Part shown: piece after piece, positions 8,687 to 17,763 of the stretch | How positions within the stretch are numbered: the stretch's first letter is position 1 | How the letters are laid out: each line of letters starts with the position of its first letter | DNA from: Polyangiaceae bacterium | GTDB lineage: Bacteria > Myxococcota_A > Polyangia > Polyangiales > Polyangiaceae | Assembly (NCBI GenBank): GCA_009780955.1 | Contig: WQZB01000013.1 | Coordinates: forward strand, 1 to 64,000 | Length of the DNA: 64,000 nt | Direction: 5' to 3' | The notes under the pieces: generated by a model | What the model was told of the DNA's origin: nothing | Database searches by the model: none | Seen by the model: only the letters and a program-made list of their open reading frames with translations | Translations under genes and position numbers: made by a program

Positions 8687-8750
8687 GGCGAACAAAGTAT
8701 CATAGTCACGGACGTAACTTTCGCCAGGAGCGTGATAGCGTCGGTGGTTG

Positions 8751-11345
8751 ATGGCTGCCGAGCAGACAATCCACCTCGAGCGATATGCACCCGATGCGAA
8801 GGCCCTGGTGGCCGGCGCGCAAACTCTCGCCGACGAACGCAAGCACGTTCAGGTCGAGCCCATTCACCTGCTGGCGCGCGCGATCGATCGCGATCGAGGT
8901 GCGGCCGAAGTTTTCAAAAAGGCCGGCGCGGATCCAGCCGACGTCGCAGCCGAAGCAGAAGCGCAGCTCGCCAAGCTCCCCAAAGCGGGCTCTGGGCTCG
9001 CATACCTCTCGTCAACCATGCTTGCGCTGCTCGCGCGCGCCGAAAAAGAATCCGACAAAGCAACCGTTGGCGTCGAGCACCTGCTCAACGCGCTGTCGCA
9101 AGAAATTCGCGGACCCGCAGCCGTGGTGCTGCAAGCCTTTGCGCTCGGGCCTGGATCGCTTCGGCCGCACATGGCTGCACTCTACAGCGTGCCACGTGAT
9201 ACCGCGGCCGCCGGGACCGCCTCATCGAGCAGCGACGTGCTCGCACGTTACGTTCACGATCTCACGACGCGCGCTAGCCAGAGCGGGTTCGATCCGGTCA
9301 TCGGGCGCGACACCGAGGTGCGAAGGCTGCTTCAAATTCTTGAGCGCCGCCAGAAAAACCACCCGCTCGTGGTTGGCGAGCCAGGCGTCGGCAAAACCGC
9401 CATCGCTCGGGCACTCGCGATGCGCATCGCTGCGGGCGATGTCCCGCAGAACCTCGCGGCGTTGTCGATCCTCGAACTCGAAGTCGGCCAGCTTCTCGCC
9501 GGCGCGAAGCTGCGCGGCGAAATCGAAGATCGCCTCAAGCAAGTCATCTCGGCTATCTCGAAGCAAGACACGCTCTTGTACATCGCTGCGCTCGAGTCGC
9601 TCCTTGGTCAGGGCGGCGCCGGCAGCGGCGTGGGTGACTTGCTCAAGCCAATGCTCGCGCGAGGTGACGTGCGCGTGCTCGCATCCACAACGCCCGAGGG
9701 CATGCGCAAGCTCGCCGACAAAGACCCGGGGCTACTTCGCCGGTTCACGGTGCTCGCCATCGATCCACCGACGCCAGAACGAGCCATCGAAATTTTACGT
9801 GGAATAACGACACGTTACGAGCAGCACCACAAAGTCCAAATTGGCGACCCAGCGATCGTCGCGGCCGTGCGGCTCGCCAAGCGCTACGTGCAAGAGCGCG
9901 CGCTGCCCGACAGCGCCATTGATTTGCTAGACGAAGCAGCCGCCAGACAACGCGTCGAGATCGACGGTCTCCCTGCTGACATGGATGACGCGATCCGCCG
10001 CGTTGCTTCGCTCAAAGCGCAGCTCGCAGGCCTTGCCGATGACACCGACGCGATGAGCATGAAAACGCGCGACCGCATCACGAAAGAGATCGGCGAGCTC
10101 GAGCCGTCGGTCGCCGAGATGCGCGCGCAGCTCGAGTCGCGTCGCGGTGCGCTCGCCGCACAAGCCGCGATCGGCGAAGAGATGGCGCGGCTCACCATCG
10201 AGCTCGAACAGGCGCGCAAAGAGCAAAATTTCGCCAAGCTTGGTGAGCTCGAACACGTGCAAATTCCCGAGGTGCGAAGGCGCCTCGACGCAGCCAACGC
10301 GGCCGTCGACAAAGCAGGCCTAGCGGGCAGTGCATCGCGCGTTGTCACCGAACAGGGCGTGGCTCAGGTGCTCGGCGACTGGACAGGCATACCTGTCGCG
10401 AAAATGCTCGAAGCCGAAAGCGACAAGCTTCTCAAGATGGAAGAGCGTTTGGGCGCTCGCGTCGTGGGTCAAGGGGAAGCCGTCAAAGCCGTTTCAAAGG
10501 CTGTGCGACGCGGGCGCGTTGGATTGCGCGATCCGGGCAAACCCATTGGAAGCTTTCTTTTCCTTGGGCCTTCGGGCGTTGGGAAAACCGAGCTCGCCAA
10601 AGCACTCGCGGAATTTCTCTTCGACGACGAGCAGTCTATGACCCGCCTCGACATGAGCGAGTTCATGGAAAAGCACATGGCGCAGCGCCTCGTTGGCGCG
10701 CCGCCTGGCTACGTTGACAGCGAGGAAGGCGGATTTCTGACCGAAGCCGTGCGTCGTCGTCCATACAGCGTGCTTCTCTTCGATGAAGTCGAAAAAGCAC
10801 ACGTGGACGTTTTCAACCTGCTGCTCCAAGTGCTCGACGACGGAAGGCTCACCGATGGGCGCGGGCGCACGGCCGACTTTTCAAACACAGTCGTGATTAT
10901 GACGAGCAACATTGGCTCGCAGCGCATTCTCGAGACCGAACCCAAGCTTTTCGAATCCGACGAAGGCCGCGAAGCCTTGAGTGACGTGCTGCGCGAAGAG
11001 CTAAGAAATTTCCTGCGCCCGGAGTTTCTGAACCGCATCGATGATGTCATCATCTTCCGTCCGCTGTCGAAATTGGATCTTCGCGGCATCGTCGATATCC
11101 AACTTCGGCGGCTCGAAAAGCTAATGACCGATCGCGAATTACTCCTTGATTTGACCGAAGCCGCAAAGAAAAGGCTCGTCGAAATTGGCTACGAACCAGC
11201 CTTTGGCGCACGCCCGCTCAAACGCGCCATTTTGAAGTGCGTGCAAGATCCACTTGCCGAGGAAATTCTCGCCGGCGGCTACAAAAATGGCAGCACGGTG
11301 CACATCGACACCGAAGGCGAAGGCTTCAAATTCAACAAAGGCTAA
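8751..11345 (+). CDS. clpB: ClpB-type AAA+ disaggregase with altered first ATPase domain
   Basis: The protein has 864 residues from the ATG at 8751 and the ClpB layout: N domain (1-150), NBD1 (about 165-350), a shortened coiled-coil M domain (about 410-540, with RKEQNFAKLGELEHVQIPE) and NBD2 (about 560-760). There is no ClpP-binding loop. NBD2 is intact: GPSGVGKTE, VLLFDEVEKAH and pore loop GAPPGYV. NBD1 keeps Walker A (GEPGVGKT), but its Walker B reads LLYIAALESL where the family has an IDE core, so both acidic residues are Ala. Pore loop 1 reads AGAKLRGE where ClpB has KYRGE. The first ring therefore probably binds ATP without hydrolysing it and lacks the pore tyrosine. It leads into mpl with a 15-bp gap. 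A lineage-specific ClpB paralogue is likely. Confidence 0.85.
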   Translation: MAAEQTIHLERYAPDAKALVAGAQTLADERKHVQVEPIHLLARAIDRDRGAAEVFKKAGADPADVAAEAEAQLAKLPKAGSGLAYLSSTMLALLARAEKESDKATVGVEHLLNALSQEIRGPAAVVLQAFALGPGSLRPHMAALYSVPRDTAAAGTASSSSDVLARYVHDLTTRASQSGFDPVIGRDTEVRRLLQILERRQKNHPLVVGEPGVGKTAIARALAMRIAAGDVPQNLAALSILELEVGQLLAGAKLRGEIEDRLKQVISAISKQDTLLYIAALESLLGQGGAGSGVGDLLKPMLARGDVRVLASTTPEGMRKLADKDPGLLRRFTVLAIDPPTPERAIEILRGITTRYEQHHKVQIGDPAIVAAVRLAKRYVQERALPDSAIDLLDEAAARQRVEIDGLPADMDDAIRRVASLKAQLAGLADDTDAMSMKTRDRITKEIGELEPSVAEMRAQLESRRGALAAQAAIGEEMARLTIELEQARKEQNFAKLGELEHVQIPEVRRRLDAANAAVDKAGLAGSASRVVTEQGVAQVLGDWTGIPVAKMLEAESDKLLKMEERLGARVVGQGEAVKAVSKAVRRGRVGLRDPGKPIGSFLFLGPSGVGKTELAKALAEFLFDDEQSMTRLDMSEFMEKHMAQRLVGAPPGYVDSEEGGFLTEAVRRRPYSVLLFDEVEKAHVDVFNLLLQVLDDGRLTDGRGRTADFSNTVVIMTSNIGSQRILETEPKLFESDEGREALSDVLREELRNFLRPEFLNRIDDVIIFRPLSKLDLRGIVDIQLRRLEKLMTDRELLLDLTEAAKKRLVEIGYEPAFGARPLKRAILKCVQDPLAEEILAGGYKNGSTVHIDTEGEGFKFNKG

Positions 11346-11360
11346 AGAGGCTAAGTGCCA

Positions 11361-12833
11361 ATGCGTGTGCACCTCATCGGCATTTCAGGAACGGGAATGG
11401 GGCAGCTCGCGATGCTGATGCAGCAAGCGGGGCACGATGTTGGCGGCTCGGACGTGGCGTTCGATCCGCCCATGGGTCCGGCACTCGAAGCCGCCGGCAT
11501 TCGATGCTTTCGTGGCTATGATGCCACCCACATTTCCCCATCGCTCGATCGCGTGATTGTTGGCAACGCAATTCGCAGAGACAACCCCGAAGCCGCAGCG
11601 GCTAGCGAACTCGGCGTGTCTCGATATTCGATGTCAGCCGCGCTGCGCGAGCAATTCTTGATAGGGCGAAAACCGCTCGTCGTTTGCGGCACGCACGGCA
11701 AAACGACGACGAGTGCGATGTGCGCGTGGGTTCTGTCGCAAGCAGGGCTCGATCCGGGCTACTTCATCGGAGGATTGCCAAAGAATTTTCCTTCGGGCGC
11801 ATCCATTGGCAGCACGAAGCGAAGGCTTGACGCGACATTGGCGGCCGCACGAGCGCCGTTCGTTGTCGAAGGCGACGAATACGACGCCGTGTACTGGCAC
11901 AAGGAGCCCAAGTTTTTCGACTACATCGGCATTGGCCACGACGACGTCGTGATCCTTACGAGCGTCGAGCACGATCACGTCGACATTTATCCTTCTGCGC
12001 AGGTGTACGAGGCGCAATTCGCAGCACTTCTATCGCGCCTGCCGCCATCGGGCTTGCTCGTTTGCGACGCGCACGATCCGCGTGCTCGTGACATTGCCCA
12101 ACAGAGCGCGCGCGCTCCTATCGTGTATTATGCAATAGATGGCGACGATGCCGGCAATGTCACGCCAACTTGGCAAGGCGCGCTAGCTCCTTTCGACCGC
12201 GCGTCAGGCACGCAGCCGTTCGATCTTTACGCAGGCGGATCGTATTGCGGCCGCTTTTCACTCACGGTGCCCGGCGCACACAACGTTCGCAACGCCATCG
12301 CCGCCGTCGCGGCGTGCGCCGAAGGGTTCGGCGTGGGCGTGGCAACCGCACGAGCAGCCTTGGCATCGTTTGCGGGTGTTCGGCGGCGGCAAGACTTGCA
12401 AGGTATGCCTGGGGGCATCGCCGTTTACGACGACTTCGCGCATCACCCCACGGCTGTCGATGAAACACTTCGTGCGCTGAAATCGAAATATCCCGACGGG
12501 CAGCTTTGGGCTGTCTTCGAACCTCGCTCGGCCACCGCGTGCCGCTCGCTTCACCAAGCCAAATATGCTGCGGCTTTCAATGCTGCCGACCGTGTTCTGC
12601 TCGCGCCGCTCGGGCGAACGAACATCGCCGAATCCGAGCGGCTCGACGTTGAAAGGCTTGCGCGTGACATTGGCAACCGCGCCGAAGCCATGCCAAGCGT
12701 CGAGGCCATTGCTGCACGCATCAAAGGCGGCGCACGCTCGGGCGATGTCGTTGCCCTCTTGTCGAACGGCGCCTTTGGCGGCTTGCTCGCTCGGTTGCTC
12801 ACCTCGCTCGCGCCAGAAGGATCAGCCTCGTGA
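11361..12833 (+). CDS. mpl: UDP-N-acetylmuramate:tripeptide ligase (Mpl)
   Basis: This murein-recycling ligase joins UDP-MurNAc to L-Ala-gamma-D-Glu-meso-Dap, bypassing MurC-MurE. It is a Mur ligase of about 490 residues. The N-terminal UDP-binding motif is VHLIGISGTGMGQLA, the ATP P-loop is VVCGTHGKTTTSAMCAWVL, the metal/substrate segment is FVVEGDEYDAVYWHKEPKFF, and YDDFAHHPTAVDETLRAL belongs to the Mpl C-terminal domain. The ATG at 11361 follows an AAAGAGG ribosome site; a GTG at 11355 is in frame. Its TGA overlaps the GTG of the next gene (GTGA), which indicates coupled translation. Confidence 0.9.
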   Translation: MRVHLIGISGTGMGQLAMLMQQAGHDVGGSDVAFDPPMGPALEAAGIRCFRGYDATHISPSLDRVIVGNAIRRDNPEAAAASELGVSRYSMSAALREQFLIGRKPLVVCGTHGKTTTSAMCAWVLSQAGLDPGYFIGGLPKNFPSGASIGSTKRRLDATLAAARAPFVVEGDEYDAVYWHKEPKFFDYIGIGHDDVVILTSVEHDHVDIYPSAQVYEAQFAALLSRLPPSGLLVCDAHDPRARDIAQQSARAPIVYYAIDGDDAGNVTPTWQGALAPFDRASGTQPFDLYAGGSYCGRFSLTVPGAHNVRNAIAAVAACAEGFGVGVATARAALASFAGVRRRQDLQGMPGGIAVYDDFAHHPTAVDETLRALKSKYPDGQLWAVFEPRSATACRSLHQAKYAAAFNAADRVLLAPLGRTNIAESERLDVERLARDIGNRAEAMPSVEAIAARIKGGARSGDVVALLSNGAFGGLLARLLTSLAPEGSAS

Positions 12834-13714
12834 AGCACGGCAAGCTCGAACGCGTTCTCGATGTCTGCCGCAGTGCCGCGCACGACGCCGGTGCGTTGGT
12901 TTTACGCGGCTTTCGGCACAAGATGGTCATCGAGCACAAAAGTTCGGTAGAAGTTGTCACGAAGTTCGACCGCGAAAGTGAAACGTTACTGCGCTGTCGG
13001 CTCAGCAAAGGTTTAAATTTCCCGATTGTTGGCGAAGAACTTGGCGGCCGCCTTACCGAAGAAGCAGTTTTGTACGTTGACCCCATCGACGGCACGACGA
13101 ACTTCGTGCACGGTCATCCATTCTGGTGTGTGTCGATTGGGCTCGTGAGCCAAGGCGTGCCAATTCTCGGTGTGGTTGTTGCGCCAGCGCTCAGCATCGA
13201 GTGGTATGGCGTGTGCGCGAGCGACGCGCCGCCTGTTGCGAAACGCGTCGCTTCGAGCGCGCAGCAGCACACGCGCAATATGCAAGAGAGCAGCGCCAGC
13301 GCCGTCATCACCGAAGGGCCGTGCATCGTGAGCCCCACCGCGCGCTTTGAAGATTCGCTCCTTGCAACGGGTTTTCCCTACGACCGCGCCACAAGCCCAG
13401 ACAACAATTTCGATACATTCGTAGCGATCAAACGTCGTTGCCAAGCCGTAAGGCGTTGCGGCTCGGCGGCCATTGACTTGTGCCTTGTCGCCGACGGCAC
13501 CTACGAGGGCTACTGGGAACGCAAGCTGCGGCCTTGGGACATTGCTGGTGGCAGCGCAATCGTGCGAGCAAGTGGTGGCCAGGTTAGCGATTTTGACGGC
13601 GGCGGCGATTACATCACCACCGGTCACATCGTGGCCACCAATGGCGCCATCCATAACAAGCTTTTGCGCGAACTCGCCATGTCGCGTCCAAAATCAGGTC
13701 CAAAATCAGGATAG
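12830..13714 (+). CDS. Inositol monophosphatase family phosphatase
   Basis: The 294-residue Mg-dependent phosphatase carries the family metal site VDPIDGTTNFVHG, the upstream IVGEELGG (Glu ligand) and the C-terminal RPWDIAGGSAIVRASGG. The substrate cannot be decided from sequence: myo-inositol-1-phosphate (SuhB-like), histidinol phosphate or a related small sugar phosphate are all possible. The GTG start overlaps the mpl stop, so the two are probably one operon, and a cell-wall or phosphoinositide link is possible. The C-terminus has a small duplication (PKSGPKSG). A second member of the superfamily, cysQ-like, lies at 27845-28669. Confidence 0.85.
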   Translation: MKHGKLERVLDVCRSAAHDAGALVLRGFRHKMVIEHKSSVEVVTKFDRESETLLRCRLSKGLNFPIVGEELGGRLTEEAVLYVDPIDGTTNFVHGHPFWCVSIGLVSQGVPILGVVVAPALSIEWYGVCASDAPPVAKRVASSAQQHTRNMQESSASAVITEGPCIVSPTARFEDSLLATGFPYDRATSPDNNFDTFVAIKRRCQAVRRCGSAAIDLCLVADGTYEGYWERKLRPWDIAGGSAIVRASGGQVSDFDGGGDYITTGHIVATNGAIHNKLLRELAMSRPKSGPKSG

Positions 13715-13802
13715 GCGCGCTAACGCGGCTGCGACTAACGCGGCTAACGCGATAAGCCAACGCAACTCGTCAACACGGATATACCGCTTTCCAGTTGACG
13801 AG
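13715..13802. repeat. GCTAACGCG direct repeats and an inverted repeat
   Basis: Just after the phosphatase gene there are four close copies of (g/c)TAACGCG at 13717-13750. Then CTCGTCAAC (13766-13774) pairs with GTTGACGAG (13794-13802). The second half, ccgctttccagttgacgag, looks like a decayed end of repeat family B. The hairpin could act as a terminator for the upstream operon. Confidence 0.4.
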
Positions 13803-13876
13803 GGTAAACGAGATGTGCCTTAATTGAAGGCTCATACCTCGCAGTTGCGACGGCCAAGCCCGTTAAGGAGAAACGC

Positions 13877-14449
13877 ATGTCGACCACGCCGCCTGCACCG
13901 AAAGTCGCAAACCCCGGCCCCTTGGGGCTCTTGGGATTCGGGATGACCACCGTGCTTTTGAATTTGCATAACGCCAACATCATCGGGCTTTCGATCGTGA
14001 TTGTCGCGATGGGCCTCGCTCTCGGAGGTGCCGCGCAGCTCGTTGCAGGTATCACCGAACTGCGATTAGGCAACACGTTTGCTGGCACCGCCTTTACCGC
14101 CTACGGGTTTTTCTGGTGGTCCCTCGTGCTTATCTGGGCCAATCCATTCCAGGGTGGGAAGATCGTCGCCGCGGACGGAACCGCAGTAGGTTACTATTTG
14201 CTTCTTTGGGGTATTTTCACGCTTTTCATGTTCTTCGGCACCCTTACCCACAATCGAATCACCCAGATTGTGTTCGGAAGCTTGGCCGCACTCTTTTTCC
14301 TTTTGGCTGCCGGAGATTTTACGGGAAATAAAAGCATTACAGTTTTTGCCGGGTACCTGGGCATTTTCTGCGGTCTTTCCGCGATGTATTCCGCTGTGGG
14401 CCAGATTGTTCACGAGGAACACAAGAAGAAGTTTTTCCCATTGATATAA
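13877..14449 (+). CDS. satP: Acetate/succinate transporter, AceTr (GPR1/FUN34/YaaH) family
   Basis: This inner-membrane protein of 190 residues has six predicted helices and the family signature NPGPLGLLGFGMTTVLLNLHN near the N-terminus. Members move acetate or succinate with protons. The ATG at 13877 follows an AAGGAGAAACGC ribosome site. It is monocistronic and faces the PHP-domain gene, with one GTAGGGGCG repeat between them. The C-terminus ends in a short basic tail (EEHKKKFFPLI). Confidence 0.9.
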   Translation: MSTTPPAPKVANPGPLGLLGFGMTTVLLNLHNANIIGLSIVIVAMGLALGGAAQLVAGITELRLGNTFAGTAFTAYGFFWWSLVLIWANPFQGGKIVAADGTAVGYYLLLWGIFTLFMFFGTLTHNRITQIVFGSLAALFFLLAAGDFTGNKSITVFAGYLGIFCGLSAMYSAVGQIVHEEHKKKFFPLI

Positions 14450-14467
14450 GGTCGAGGCGGTCGACGT

Positions 14468-14496
14468 GTAGGGGCGCAGCATGCTGCGGCCCCTAC
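14468..14496. repeat. GTAGGGGCG palindromic repeat, copy 2 (short form)
   Basis: A 29-bp near-perfect palindrome, GTAGGGGCGCAGC / GCTGCGGCCCCTAC around ATG, lies in the convergent gap after satP. Its right end contains the stop codon of the minus-strand gene (CTA at 14493-14495 read as TAG). Confidence 0.85.
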
Positions 14497-17006
14497 GGAT
14501 TTACGGCAGAAACGCCGGTGAACCAAATTGGATTCGTAAACGCAAGCGGCTGAATCGGCATGAACGGCAATGCGTCGTCGAGTGGGCGATCGCCTCGAAC
14601 GATCGCAACAATCCAATGCGCATTTTCGGGGAGCACAACGTCGAGATCGGCTTCGAAGCGAATCGCTCTTTGGGCCGATTCTTCTCGTGTTCCTTCCTCT
14701 TTGCCGAGGAATGTCGGCCTTGATGGCACCGTTTCATGGAAGATCCCTTGCGTGATTCCAGGCGCCGGAGTCGAAATGCCGGCCACGAGATCGACCGATG
14801 TAACATCAACCCAAGGCGCCGCGCGCACGCGCAGCTTCCCCAAAAGCTTGCCGTGGGGCAGTGGCAACTCATCACCAGGTGTTGCGGTTTTGCCGGCCGT
14901 TCGGAGAGAAAGCTCAATGACTGGTCCGCTTGAAACGAAGCTTCGTCCCTTTTTTACGGCAGCAACGACTTCGCGCGTATCGATGGGAAGGCCAGTGTCA
15001 CCCGCCGCCGTCGGGTCGATGAGCGCGAACGTGCGCGGGTAGCCTGCCCATTGGTATTGAATGCGATGCGAGTCGCTGCTGCCCGTGGCGGCGTAGTGCT
15101 TGCCAAGGTTTAGTAGCGCAAACCAATCTTCCATGACACGCAAAACCTCGGCAATGTGGTGTGACTCATATCCATTATAAACTTCGAGCGTGTCGAAGTT
15201 GTCTTGCATGCCCTCTGGAATGTGCCCCGACTTTGGATCGAAGCCGGCCATCTCGAAGTAGCCAATCCCCATTTGCATACGCGGGTGGTTGACTTGCACA
15301 ATGCCATTGGGTTCTCCGCGTCGGGCTGCCGAAAAAACGGCGCTGGCCGTGGTTCCGACGAACGGAGGAACCTCCAAACCCAGCGGATACGGGAAAACGC
15401 CGAAATGCCCAATGCTTGGACTTTCGGTCGTCACTTCGACGCCGGTTACGAACGAAAACTGCCGGCCCATATTTAGATAACGAGCCGCCGGGCCGTAATC
15501 GCCTACGATGTTGTGCTCGCTTGGCACCGCGAAGTCGATGCCTGCTGCAACGAGCGACAACACGCGATCTTCCGGCGTCACGGGCGAGTCGAAGCTTGGG
15601 CTCGCGTGTACGTGCAGATCGCAACCAACCATTCCCGGTGTGGGAACGACATGGCGAAGCTCGAGCTCGACGTCGGTTGTCTGGTTGCTGGTAATTTCAA
15701 TGGTTTGCGCGTCGATGCTCCACTCGATGCCGTGAGTGGCCGCAACGCGGTAATGCCCAACAGGCAATGGAGTGGTCACAGGGCCGCCCAGGACGTCCAT
15801 GAGCGGGCCGGCGCCCGACGCGCGGTAATCCGGCCCGAAGTTCGGGTCTATCGTACCGTCGATTCCCTTGACGAGCAGGCGTGCAACGATTGGCTCTTTC
15901 GTGTCCACATCGACAACGCGCGCGCGGAGCTCGCCTGGCGGCGAAACATCGAGAGTCAAGTCCCCCGGCGCTCCAGGCAAAAAGCGAATCGGGGGGCTTT
16001 GCGCGCCAGAGTCGAGCTCGGCGGAAAAGCTCGTCGCTGTTTTCGGAGTGTCGATCCTGAATCGTCCCTTTTCATCGGTTGAGGCGCGGACATTCGGCCG
16101 TCCATGGTCGTCGCGAGCAACGACTCGTGTGCGCGTGCGTGCCCCGGTGACCATGCCCGAGACCAAGGCCGTGTCCACGTGAAGAAGGCTGTAAACGGGT
16201 CCCCAAATCGCCTGGCTCGACGAACCCACGAGAAGACTGAGATTGAGCCGCACGGGCCTGGCAGCTGCGCCGGCTCCTTTCTCGTGCGCCTCGGGCGCAT
16301 TCTCGGTGCTGCTCGAGACAACGAGCCGTGGTCGCGCGCCGGCTTCGTCAACGTCTGGCGCTCGCAAGCTTATCTTTGGCATTGCTTGCGTGGGATCCGC
16401 GGAAGCCATCGCGAAAGGATGCACGTCATCGTCAAGGACAACGGCTCGCGCCGTCACATCGCCCAGATCGGAAAGCAAACCCGTGCCCGGCACAAACACC
16501 GCGCGCGAGCCGGGCGCCATACCAAGGCTAAGCGCATACGAATGCGCGACACTTCTTCCATCAGGCGTAACAACGAGGCTTATCGCAAGCCCTTGGGATA
16601 AAGAGGAAGACGAATCCATCTTGAGTTCGAGAAAACCCACGGAGTGCTCGTCGCCAATTGGGATTGGAAAAGTCGCTGACCATCGTCCTTGTTGCAGCTC
16701 AATGTCACTCTCCGGCACGCGAAAGGGCCGCTCGGCGCCGTCGACAACAAGTGACAATTCGACATCGAGCTCACTTCGGCCATCCAAAGTCCGCATCGTG
16801 AGGTGACCCAACGCCGGCGAGAAGAGCGCACGTGCGAGCGGCCCGCCGAGCTCGACGACTTCGCCCGTGCGCGCATGACGTGACAACCCCTGGAAGTCTC
16901 TCAGCACGACGATGGCGATGGCAGCGGTAAAGAGAATGGGCAAAACCACGCCGAGAATGTCTTTCGGACGCAGGCGCGCGGACTTTTCGCGATCGAGCAC
17001 GGCCAC
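14493..17006 (-). CDS. CehA/McbA-family metallohydrolase with PHP domain
   Basis: The protein of 837 residues has one N-terminal membrane helix (LGVVLPILFTAAIAIVVL) and a large exported part. The middle contains beta-sandwich, carboxypeptidase-regulatory-like segments. A PHP-type metal-dependent hydrolase domain starts near residue 465 with GCDLHVHASPSFDSPVTPED and continues with DFAVPSEHN and GSSDSHR, which supply His/Asp metal ligands. The natural substrate of this family is usually unknown; phosphoester or carbamate-type hydrolysis is the general expectation. It follows tsaE on the same strand with a 15-bp gap. The stop codon lies within a GTAGGGGCG repeat. Confidence 0.75.
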   Translation of the reverse strand: MAVLDREKSARLRPKDILGVVLPILFTAAIAIVVLRDFQGLSRHARTGEVVELGGPLARALFSPALGHLTMRTLDGRSELDVELSLVVDGAERPFRVPESDIELQQGRWSATFPIPIGDEHSVGFLELKMDSSSSLSQGLAISLVVTPDGRSVAHSYALSLGMAPGSRAVFVPGTGLLSDLGDVTARAVVLDDDVHPFAMASADPTQAMPKISLRAPDVDEAGARPRLVVSSSTENAPEAHEKGAGAAARPVRLNLSLLVGSSSQAIWGPVYSLLHVDTALVSGMVTGARTRTRVVARDDHGRPNVRASTDEKGRFRIDTPKTATSFSAELDSGAQSPPIRFLPGAPGDLTLDVSPPGELRARVVDVDTKEPIVARLLVKGIDGTIDPNFGPDYRASGAGPLMDVLGGPVTTPLPVGHYRVAATHGIEWSIDAQTIEITSNQTTDVELELRHVVPTPGMVGCDLHVHASPSFDSPVTPEDRVLSLVAAGIDFAVPSEHNIVGDYGPAARYLNMGRQFSFVTGVEVTTESPSIGHFGVFPYPLGLEVPPFVGTTASAVFSAARRGEPNGIVQVNHPRMQMGIGYFEMAGFDPKSGHIPEGMQDNFDTLEVYNGYESHHIAEVLRVMEDWFALLNLGKHYAATGSSDSHRIQYQWAGYPRTFALIDPTAAGDTGLPIDTREVVAAVKKGRSFVSSGPVIELSLRTAGKTATPGDELPLPHGKLLGKLRVRAAPWVDVTSVDLVAGISTPAPGITQGIFHETVPSRPTFLGKEEGTREESAQRAIRFEADLDVVLPENAHWIVAIVRGDRPLDDALPFMPIQPLAFTNPIWFTGVSAVNP

Positions 17007-17021
17007 TCCACTAAAACGGCA

Positions 17022-17507
17022 TTACGAACTTACCAGAAGAGCCTTCGGCCCGGACACTGTGGCCTCGCGCACTTCCTTTTTGATTGCAAGCTGCACATTG
17101 AGCGCAACGTGCCCGCCGAGCTCGGATTCAAAGCCTTCACCCCATTCGACAACGAGGATGACGCCGTCGCCACGTCGCTCCGCGAGACCAAGGCGTGAGA
17201 TTTCCAAGGCAGTCCGCTCACGGTTCGCGCCTTGTTCGCGTAACCGAAAAAGATCGGCATGCGCAAAAACGACGTGCGGCGTTTCGTATTCTTGCATCAG
17301 CGTGAAAGTCGGGCTCGCGATGGCAACACTTGGCGGCACACCAAGGGCGCGAGCCATGGCGCGCGCCAGAAACGTTTTCCCTGCGCCGAGTGGACCGGAA
17401 ATCATGACGAGATCGGTCGGCTCGAGAGCTTTCGCGATGCGCGTTCCCAAGCGCGTCGTATCGCGGCGTGTGGCAAGGCGAACGAGATACGATTCAAAGA
17501 TCCGCAT
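17022..17507 (-). CDS. tsaE: tRNA N6-threonylcarbamoyladenosine biosynthesis ATPase TsaE
   Basis: This 161-residue cytosolic P-loop ATPase supports TsaB-TsaD in making t6A37 on ANN-decoding tRNAs. Diagnostic segments are MISGPLGAGKTFLARAMARA (Walker A), ASPTFTLMQEYE and VVEWGEGFES. Length is normal. The downstream PHP-domain gene starts 15 bp after its stop, so they are probably co-transcribed. Upstream is the hairpin-rich element at 17522-17692. Confidence 0.92.
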   Translation of the reverse strand: MRIFESYLVRLATRRDTTRLGTRIAKALEPTDLVMISGPLGAGKTFLARAMARALGVPPSVAIASPTFTLMQEYETPHVVFAHADLFRLREQGANRERTALEISRLGLAERRGDGVILVVEWGEGFESELGGHVALNVQLAIKKEVREATVSGPKALLVSS

Positions 17508-17521
17508 CGTCGCGAAGAGAC

Positions 17522-17692
17522 TAGCAGGCTGCTGAAAAACGAAGTTTTGAAGCAGCTTACCAAATCAAGCGGAGCGCTCGCGTGGGGTGGGGACCCCGAA
17601 AGACCGCGCTCTTTCGGGGCGGGGAGGCGCGTGCCTCCCCGAGATGAAACGTGAATAGCAGGCTGCTGAAGACCTTTTCAGCAGCCTGCTAT
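17522..17692. mobile_element. MITE-like element made of hairpins
   Basis: The 171-bp stretch begins with TAGCAGGCTGCTGAAAA and ends with a strong hairpin: ATAGCAGGCTGCTGAA at 17655-17670 pairs with TTCAGCAGCCTGCTAT at 17677-17692. Inside are two more hairpins, ccccgaaag/ctttcgggg and ggggaggc/gcctcccc. There is no transposase frame. It sits in the divergent gap between tsaE and the pilT-like gene, so it may affect both promoters. Non-autonomous MITE or a REP/BIME-like element are both possible. Confidence 0.65.
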
Positions 17693-17763
17693 GTGCTCCG
17701 AACTTTTCTGTCTCGCCGTTTTCCTGGCAAAGCGCATATCCTTCGAATTCGGAGGTATTCCTC

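Noticed and set aside
8429-8842. Long glutaredoxin form of 137 residues
   Set aside because: The 52 extra residues overlap the clpB-like 5' end and have no glutaredoxin or signal features.
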